Shown piece after piece: positions 5,223 to 9,702 of a DNA stretch of 9,702 bases. The notes under the pieces were generated by a model. It made no database searches, had not been told where the DNA came from, and worked only from the letters and a program-made list of their open reading frames with translations. This stretch comes from Arenicella sp. GTDB taxonomy: Bacteria > Pseudomonadota > Gammaproteobacteria > Arenicellales > Arenicellaceae. The stretch is taken from positions 1-9,702 of the forward strand of contig JAHHOC010000038.1 in the NCBI GenBank assembly GCA_018677115.1. Reading direction: 5' to 3'. Position 1 is the stretch's first letter, and every line of letters starts with the position of its first letter. A program made the translations under genes and the position numbers.

Positions 5223-7085
5223 CTAAACAGCATTTGCCAGACCCTCGTCCAGGCTTGTGCTTATGTCATTAAAAATAGCCTGTGCGCTGACCGGGTCGCC
5301 GTTGTAATGCAGTACCGACCGCAGGGTCCGGGGGTCAATGTTCAACTCGTTAACCAGCAGGCTTTTCATCTGTGCATCACGGTTTTGCTCAACCAAATAG
5401 ACCAGTTTGTGATTGTCTATAAATTCGCTTATTTCATCGTGAAATGGAAATGACAGTATACGAAGGTCGTTGGCAATATGGCCGTGGCTGGCCAGCCGGT
5501 CAATACTCTCGTGGGTTGCTTCCATGCTGGTACCGAAGTGAATAATGCCTATGCTATTGGCTTCGCTGCGTTGCGTGATTACCGGCGGCGGCGCATATTG
5601 CTTGGCAGTTTGCCACTTGAGCTGCAATCGCTCCATATTCCGCTGGTAGACGGCGCCATCTTCGGTGTACACAGCGTTCTCATCGCGTGCCGTACCCCGA
5701 TTGAAATAGGCACCCTTTTCCGGGTGTGCACCGGCGAAGGTGCGGTAGGTTATTCCATCGCCATCGACATCACGATAGCGACCAAAACTTTCCATTTTGT
5801 CCAGTTGCTCAGCATCAAGCACCTTGCCGCGGTCGTATTCCCGGTCATCGTCCCAAGTCAGTTCGTCACAGATGTGTTCGTTCATTCCGAGGTCAAGATC
5901 ACTCAGTAAAATGACTGGTGTTTGTAAGCGGTCTGCAAGGTCAAAGGCGGCGACCGTCAGCTCGAAACATTCGCCGGGTGTGGCTGGAAACAGCAACACG
6001 TGCTTGGTATCGCCATGCGACGCATAGGCAGCACTGATAATGTCAGATTGCTGGGTACGAGTCGGCATGCCGGTGGACGGGCCGGTGCGCTGAACATCGA
6101 TCAGCACGGCGGGCACCTCGGAAAAATACGCCAGGCCCAGGAACTCGTTCATCAACGACACCCCGGGTCCACTGGTTGCAGTGAAAGAGCGAGCACCATT
6201 CCAGTTAGCTCCTATCACCATGCCCAATGCTGATAGTTCGTCCTCAGCTTGAATAATCGCGTAGTTATTTTTTCCGCTGCCCTGATCAACACGAAATCGC
6301 TTGGCATAGAGCTCAAAGGCTTCGGCCACCGAAGTTGACGGTGTGATCGGGTACCAGGCACACACTGTAGCTCCCGCGTAAACGGCGCCCAAGCCACAAG
6401 CCATGTTGCCCTCGAGTAAAATCTTGCCCTGATTTTGGTTGCCGGCACGTAGTTGCAGTGGCAGGGTTGAACTGAAAGTCTCACTGGCCGCATCAAAGCC
6501 TAGCTGCAAGGCTTTGACATTAGGCTCGATTAATTTTTGCTTGCTTGTGAAGGTATCGTTGACAATGCTGACCAGCACATCAAAGTCAACGCCAATCAAA
6601 TAGGCGAGCGATCCAACATAGACAATGTTTTTAAACAGCTGCTGCTGCCGCGTATCTGAGAAATTGCTATTGGTGATCTCCGTCAGTGGCAGGCCGATAT
6701 AATGAATATCGTCACGCACAAATTTAAATTCGATTGGATAAGTGTTGTCGTACAGGAAATAACCACCGGTACAAACCTCACTGACATCTTTTTTCATGCT
6801 TTGCGGATTGACCGACACCATGAGTTCGACGCCGCCGCCACGCCGCCCGAGATATCCCTGATCATTGATGCGTACTTCGTACCAGGTAGGCGCACCCTGG
6901 ATGTTGGACGGGAAAATATTGCGCGGGCTGACCGGAATGCCCATGCGGAAGATCGCTTTAGCAAACATATTATTGGCGCTGGCAGACCCCGACCCGTTGA
7001 CGTTGGCAAACTTGACCACAAAATCATTAATGGTGGTATCCATTACCGGAGGTTTTGCCCGCTGTGAGGAGTTTTTTGCGTTCAT
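5223..7085 (-). CDS. korA: 2-oxoacid:ferredoxin oxidoreductase, fused gamma-alpha subunit
   Basis: This 620-residue protein joins the gamma domain (about 20-205) to the alpha domains (about 220-610), as in KorA of two-subunit enzymes. The gamma part opens with FANVNGSGSASANNMFAKA (26-44), a glycine loop that contacts TPP in place of the more common GxGGxG form. The alpha part has YPITPSTS (245-252), the conserved 2-oxoacid site segment, then EDELSALGMVIGA and TGPSTGMPTRTQQSD, where Thr and Arg residues contact the oxoacid carboxylate in known structures. With KorB it forms the catalytic core making acyl-CoA, CO2 and low-potential electrons. Its ATG overlaps the stop of the preceding oxidoreductase gene as ATGA, and AAGG lies four to eight bases upstream, so translation is coupled and this start is favoured over Met15. 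Substrate assignment to 2-oxoglutarate is by family resemblance only. Confidence 0.92.
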   Translation of the reverse strand: MNAKNSSQRAKPPVMDTTINDFVVKFANVNGSGSASANNMFAKAIFRMGIPVSPRNIFPSNIQGAPTWYEVRINDQGYLGRRGGGVELMVSVNPQSMKKDVSEVCTGGYFLYDNTYPIEFKFVRDDIHYIGLPLTEITNSNFSDTRQQQLFKNIVYVGSLAYLIGVDFDVLVSIVNDTFTSKQKLIEPNVKALQLGFDAASETFSSTLPLQLRAGNQNQGKILLEGNMACGLGAVYAGATVCAWYPITPSTSVAEAFELYAKRFRVDQGSGKNNYAIIQAEDELSALGMVIGANWNGARSFTATSGPGVSLMNEFLGLAYFSEVPAVLIDVQRTGPSTGMPTRTQQSDIISAAYASHGDTKHVLLFPATPGECFELTVAAFDLADRLQTPVILLSDLDLGMNEHICDELTWDDDREYDRGKVLDAEQLDKMESFGRYRDVDGDGITYRTFAGAHPEKGAYFNRGTARDENAVYTEDGAVYQRNMERLQLKWQTAKQYAPPPVITQRSEANSIGIIHFGTSMEATHESIDRLASHGHIANDLRILSFPFHDEISEFIDNHKLVYLVEQNRDAQMKSLLVNELNIDPRTLRSVLHYNGDPVSAQAIFNDISTSLDEGLANAV

Positions 7086-8923
7086 GCCGCCTTGTCGCTT
7101 TGCTTGTCGCCGCTTCCACTCTGTTCAACTAGCAGCGGCGCGGGGCGGTCGCCAGCCTTGGTGACCGTGTACAGGTACTTTTGCATATCCCAGGCTGAAG
7201 TTGGGCAGCGCTCGGCACACAAGCCACAATGTAGGCACAGATCTTCATCCTTGACCATGATACGTCCAGTGGGCAGATCCTGCGAAATATAAAGGTCCTG
7301 TGTCAGATTGAGCGCGGGCGCACTAAGTTTTTGCCGCAGAGACGCTTCTTCATCATTGGCGGTGAAGGTAATGCAATTGGTGGGACAAATATCTGTACAA
7401 CCATCGCACTCGATACACTTGGCTTCGATGAATACAGTCTGGATATCGCAATTCAGGCATCGTTCCGCTTCAGTGAACGCGGTTTCGATATCAAAACCCA
7501 ACTCCGATTCTATTTTACGGTCCTGCAGCGCCTTCTCGACAGGCACGTGGGTGGACTGCTGTCTTTCGTCTTCGATCACCTCACTGTCATAGGCCCATTC
7601 ATGAATGCCCATTTTGGTGCTGGCAAGATTGATGCCCGCAGGTGGTCGCTGCTGGCTGACTGATTTGCCGCTCAGGTATAAGTCGATTGATATCGCAGCC
7701 TGGTGGCCGTGCGCCACGGCGGTAATAATGTTTTCAGGCCCAAACGCAGCATCACCACCGATAAACACCTTTTCATTGGTGGTCTGAAAAGTTTGCTTGT
7801 TTACCACCGGCATATCCCATTCGCCAAATTCAATCCCGGCATCTTTTTCGATCCATGGGAAAGCGTTGTCTTGCCCGATTGCTATGATCACATCGGTACA
7901 CTCGATGGTAATGATGTCTCCGGTTTCGCGGATTGTACGCTTGCCATGTTCATCATAGCTGGATTCCACAACATCGAAGGTCATTGCCACCAGCTTGCCG
8001 TCATCGACAATAAACTCCCTCGGACTGTGATTCGGCAGTATCGGAATTCCTTCACCCAGCGTATCTTCCTTTTCCCACGGCGAGGCTTTCATTGCCTCAT
8101 ACGTTGAGCGTACAGTGACGGTAACTTGTTCGCCGCCAATGCGCATCGCGGTACGGCAACAGTCCATCGCGGTGTTACCGCCGCCGATAATGACCACTTT
8201 TTTACCGATTCGGTCAGTGTGTTCAAAAGCCACGCTTTCAAGCCAGTCGATCCCGATGTGAATATTGGCCTTGGCCTGGTCTCGACCGGGTATCTGTAAA
8301 TCCCTGCCCCTGGGTGCACCGGTACCGACAAAAACAGCGTCATAATCTTTTGCCAACAGTCCATTCATGCTGTCGACGTAGTGATTGTAAATAGTGCTGA
8401 CTCCCATATCGGTGACGTAGTTCACCTCTTCATCCAGTATTTCCTCGGGTAGCCGGAATGCCGGAATTTGGCTGCGCATGAATCCGCCACCTTTGGCGTT
8501 CTCGTCATACAAGTCGATTGTGTAGCCAAGCGGCATTAAATCGCGAGCCACCGTGAGGGACGCCGGACCCGCACCCACCAAGGCGATTTTGCGGCCGTTT
8601 TTCTGTGTAGGGATGACAGGCATTCTAGATGCCACATTGGCATCATCCTTATGATCAGCAGCCACGCGTTTGAGCCGACAAATGGCAACCGGCTGCTCTT
8701 CAATCCTGCCGCGCCTGCAGGCTGGTTCGCAGGGCCGGTCGCAGGTCCGGCCAAGCACCCCGGGGAACACATTGGATTCCCAGTTAACCATATAGGCATC
8801 GCTATATCGGCGTTGGCCGATCAAGCGGATATATTCAGGTACAGGGGTGTGCGCAGGGCAGGCGTATTGACAATCTACGACTTTGTGAAAGTACTCCGGG
8901 TCACTGATATCTGTAGCTTTCAT
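7082..8923 (-). CDS. GltD-like FAD/NAD(P)H oxidoreductase fused to 2[4Fe-4S] ferredoxin
   Basis: This 613-residue protein resembles the small subunit of glutamate synthase (GltD) and NfnB, which move electrons between NAD(P)H, FAD and Fe-S clusters. The N-terminal cysteine segment has Cys18 and Cys22 (CQYACPAH) and Cys61, Cys65, Cys69 (CDRPCEPAC). The FAD fold begins at KIALVGAGPAS (112-122). The NAD(P) fold has VVIIGGGNTAMDC (243-255), and FIGGDAAFG (387-395) closes the FAD site. The tail carries ERCLNC (Cys489, Cys492), then two ferredoxin motifs: Cys503, 506, 509, 513 and Cys563, 566, 569, 573. It is the first gene of an operon with korA (4-base overlap) and korB, so it most likely docks onto KorAB as the electron outlet to NAD(P)+. 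NADP+ is favoured by resemblance to GltD and to the 2-oxoglutarate:NADP+ oxidoreductase reported from Azoarcus evansii (from memory). The N-terminal Cys count is lower than in GltD. Confidence 0.9.
   Translation of the reverse strand: MKATDISDPEYFHKVVDCQYACPAHTPVPEYIRLIGQRRYSDAYMVNWESNVFPGVLGRTCDRPCEPACRRGRIEEQPVAICRLKRVAADHKDDANVASRMPVIPTQKNGRKIALVGAGPASLTVARDLMPLGYTIDLYDENAKGGGFMRSQIPAFRLPEEILDEEVNYVTDMGVSTIYNHYVDSMNGLLAKDYDAVFVGTGAPRGRDLQIPGRDQAKANIHIGIDWLESVAFEHTDRIGKKVVIIGGGNTAMDCCRTAMRIGGEQVTVTVRSTYEAMKASPWEKEDTLGEGIPILPNHSPREFIVDDGKLVAMTFDVVESSYDEHGKRTIRETGDIITIECTDVIIAIGQDNAFPWIEKDAGIEFGEWDMPVVNKQTFQTTNEKVFIGGDAAFGPENIITAVAHGHQAAISIDLYLSGKSVSQQRPPAGINLASTKMGIHEWAYDSEVIEDERQQSTHVPVEKALQDRKIESELGFDIETAFTEAERCLNCDIQTVFIEAKCIECDGCTDICPTNCITFTANDEEASLRQKLSAPALNLTQDLYISQDLPTGRIMVKDEDLCLHCGLCAERCPTSAWDMQKYLYTVTKAGDRPAPLLVEQSGSGDKQSDKAA
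7086..7093 (-). promoter_or_regulatory. Ribosome binding site of korA
   Basis: AAGGCGGC directly precedes the korA ATG on the minus strand and lies within the coding end of the preceding gene. With the 4-base ATGA stop/start overlap (7082-7085) it indicates translational coupling and supports start 7085. It is one of the few recognisable Shine-Dalgarno sequences in this window. Confidence 0.5.
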
Positions 8924-8942
8924 GAGCTAGTTATCTCGATGA

Positions 8943-8955
8943 TTTCCGTAGGAAA
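8943..8955 (-). other. Small hairpin in the kor operon leader
   Basis: TTTCC, a 3-base loop and GGAAA form a perfect 5-bp stem 20-32 bases before the first kor-operon ATG. There is no following U-run, so it is not a terminator. It might affect translation or be chance. The 111-base gap 8924-9034 otherwise shows no convincing promoter, and its best -10-like elements lack partners. Confidence 0.2.
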
Positions 8956-9034
8956 ATATGAGTTTTGACAGTTATTGATTTCGTCGTACTTGGCGCGATA
9001 CTACCATTGTTGATTAAGGTCGGCTAGGCATTTT

Positions 9035-9550
9035 TTACCACCAGTATTTGCCCCACATCTGCGGGTTGGCCCAGTTGTCTGCATTGAGCCAGTCGGGGGT
9101 CTTTTTGTAGTCCGAAATATTGTATTTGAACAGTCCGAAATCAGTGCCGTTTTGTCTATACTCCGCGACCCTGCTCAGCCCGAACCCAAATAGGTCCGTT
9201 AGCTGCCATTGTCCGTTGTCGGTGCTTAGATTTAACGGCAGGCAAATGCAATATTGGGGGCATAAAACATCCCGCAACCTGGCCAGAATTTGCGCGCCTT
9301 GCTGCTTTGGCAGGTGTTCAAAAAAATTCAGCGCAACCGCTGCATCGAATCGTTGCTCAAGCTTCAGTGTCGATGCTGCTTCATTGGCTGCAATATGCCT
9401 CACTACGCAAGCCTGATTGAGTAACGATTTCTGTTCGAGGTAATCGTCAAGAAAGTTGAACGGCGCGTCACCCAAGAGCAGGACGCTTTCCGGCTGCGCA
9501 ACATTAATCAGCGTTGTGATATCGAATAAAACGTTTTTCGGGTAGTCCAT
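9035..9550 (-). CDS. DUF6231-like protein with methyltransferase fold
   Basis: This 171-residue cytoplasmic protein looks like a compact class I methyltransferase fold. ESVLLLGDAP (21-30) stands in for the SAM motif I, and FDAAVALNFFEHL (68-80) followed by ILARLRDVLCP (88-98) matches motif II and the following helix. The motif I glycines are poor (one Gly instead of GxGxG), so SAM binding is doubtful. The C-terminus NWANPQMWGKYWW (159-171) is rich in Trp and resembles the conserved tail of the DUF6231 family of gammaproteobacteria. No function is known to me. The gene is divergent from parC. The start at 9550 follows AGG about 13 bases upstream, rather distant. No signal peptide or membrane segment is present. 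Confidence 0.7.
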   Translation of the reverse strand: MDYPKNVLFDITTLINVAQPESVLLLGDAPFNFLDDYLEQKSLLNQACVVRHIAANEAASTLKLEQRFDAAVALNFFEHLPKQQGAQILARLRDVLCPQYCICLPLNLSTDNGQWQLTDLFGFGLSRVAEYRQNGTDFGLFKYNISDYKKTPDWLNADNWANPQMWGKYWW

Positions 9551-9646
9551 TGCTAAATTTTACCTGAATTCAGAAATAGGGATTGTTTAGAAATCATGCA
9601 TTCAGTAGTCTTGCGGTTTGTCGTTGATACCCCGGCTATCTGAAAT
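9551..9646. promoter_or_regulatory. Divergent intergenic region before parC
   Basis: This 96-base gap must hold promoters for the DUF6231-like gene and for parC unless parC is read from elsewhere. It contains a 10-bp palindrome CTGAATTCAG (9564-9573), which lacks the CTGT/ACAG ends of an SOS box. I do not see a convincing -35/-10 pair in either direction. Confidence 0.35.
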
Positions 9647-9702
9647 ATGAATCAATCTACAGAACGGCAGTCGCTTGCTGAATTTGCCGAGCAGGCGTAC
9701 CT
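9647..9702 (+). CDS. parC: DNA topoisomerase IV subunit A (5' end only)
   Basis: Only the first 18 codons lie in the window. They read MNQSTERQSLAEFAEQAY with Leu likely next, which matches the ParC N-terminus (E. coli ERLALHEFTENAYL; Pseudomonas ERRSLADFTEQAYL). ParC with ParE decatenates daughter chromosomes. The segment leads into the conserved NYSMYVI stretch, which would lie just past the window. GyrA begins with a similar but distinct motif, so it is the alternative. No strong ribosome site precedes the ATG, and the gene continues to the right. Confidence 0.8.
   Translation, partial: MNQSTERQSLAEFAEQAY

Noticed and set aside
5478..5909. A 143-codon open frame on the plus strand inside korA
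   Set aside because: It is antisense to a highly conserved gene, has no recognisable domain and no ribosome site, so it is a shadow frame. The same applies to the plus-strand frames at 2344-2721, 3306-3704 and 7703-8107.
8965..8970. Perfect TTGACA -35 on the plus strand
   Set aside because: No -10 lies 16-18 bases downstream and no rightward gene starts there, so it is probably chance.
8970..9015. FNR/ANR-type oxygen-response site upstream of the kor operon
   Set aside because: TTGAT occurs twice on the plus strand, but neither is followed by ATCAA at 4-base spacing, so these are half-sites only.
9564..9573. CTGAATTCAG palindrome near parC as an operator
   Set aside because: A single 10-bp palindrome in AT-rich DNA fits no known regulator pattern that I recognise. 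It is mentioned only in the intergenic entry.

Overview
The window looks like chromosome from a free-living, probably marine gammaproteobacterium. The evidence is a ParC start of the Pseudomonas/E. coli type, a DgkA that aligns residue for residue with E. coli DgkA, a DUF6231-like protein with the W-rich tail typical of gammaproteobacteria, a UmuD-like S24 peptidase and a Zur-type operator. The genus cannot be read from the sequence. Coding density is high. No non-coding stretch exceeds about 125 bases, and I see no tRNA, rRNA, CRISPR, IS or phage genes.

Left part (1-3640, genes on the minus strand). The left edge carries two tandem 17-bp boxes that match the CopR/CusR heavy-metal response-regulator motif. 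They probably serve a leftward gene outside the window. In transcription order from the right come a MerC-family membrane protein with a Cys/His metal-binding tail, a predicted lipoprotein amidohydrolase (YtcJ/NfdA type), a UmuD-like self-cleaving protein with an N-terminal DNA-binding-like extension, and a six-helix membrane protein of unknown function 10 bases after it. A near-consensus Zur box overlaps the MerC promoter and start codon. The amidohydrolase and the UmuD-like gene each have a plausible sigma70 promoter of their own.

Middle (3722-8923). dgkA runs rightward and ends 16 bases from the end of a leftward three-gene operon. That operon encodes, in order, a GltD-like FAD/NAD(P)H oxidoreductase fused to a two-cluster ferredoxin, a fused gamma-alpha subunit of a 2-oxoacid:ferredoxin oxidoreductase (KorA), and its TPP/Fe-S beta subunit (KorB). 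The first two overlap by ATGA. Together they should form a 2-oxoacid (probably 2-oxoglutarate):NAD(P)+ oxidoreductase. Electrons from oxidative decarboxylation to acyl-CoA would pass through ferredoxin-type clusters and FAD to a pyridine nucleotide, or run in reverse for carboxylation. This is the most interesting system in the window.

Right end (9035-9702). A DUF6231-like, methyltransferase-fold protein runs leftward, divergent from the first 18 codons of parC (topoisomerase IV subunit A), which continues past the window.

Several genes (the MerC gene, the UmuD-like gene, possibly dgkA) lack a Shine-Dalgarno sequence and have a -10-like element only 6-9 bases before the start codon. Leaderless or nearly leaderless transcripts may therefore be common here.
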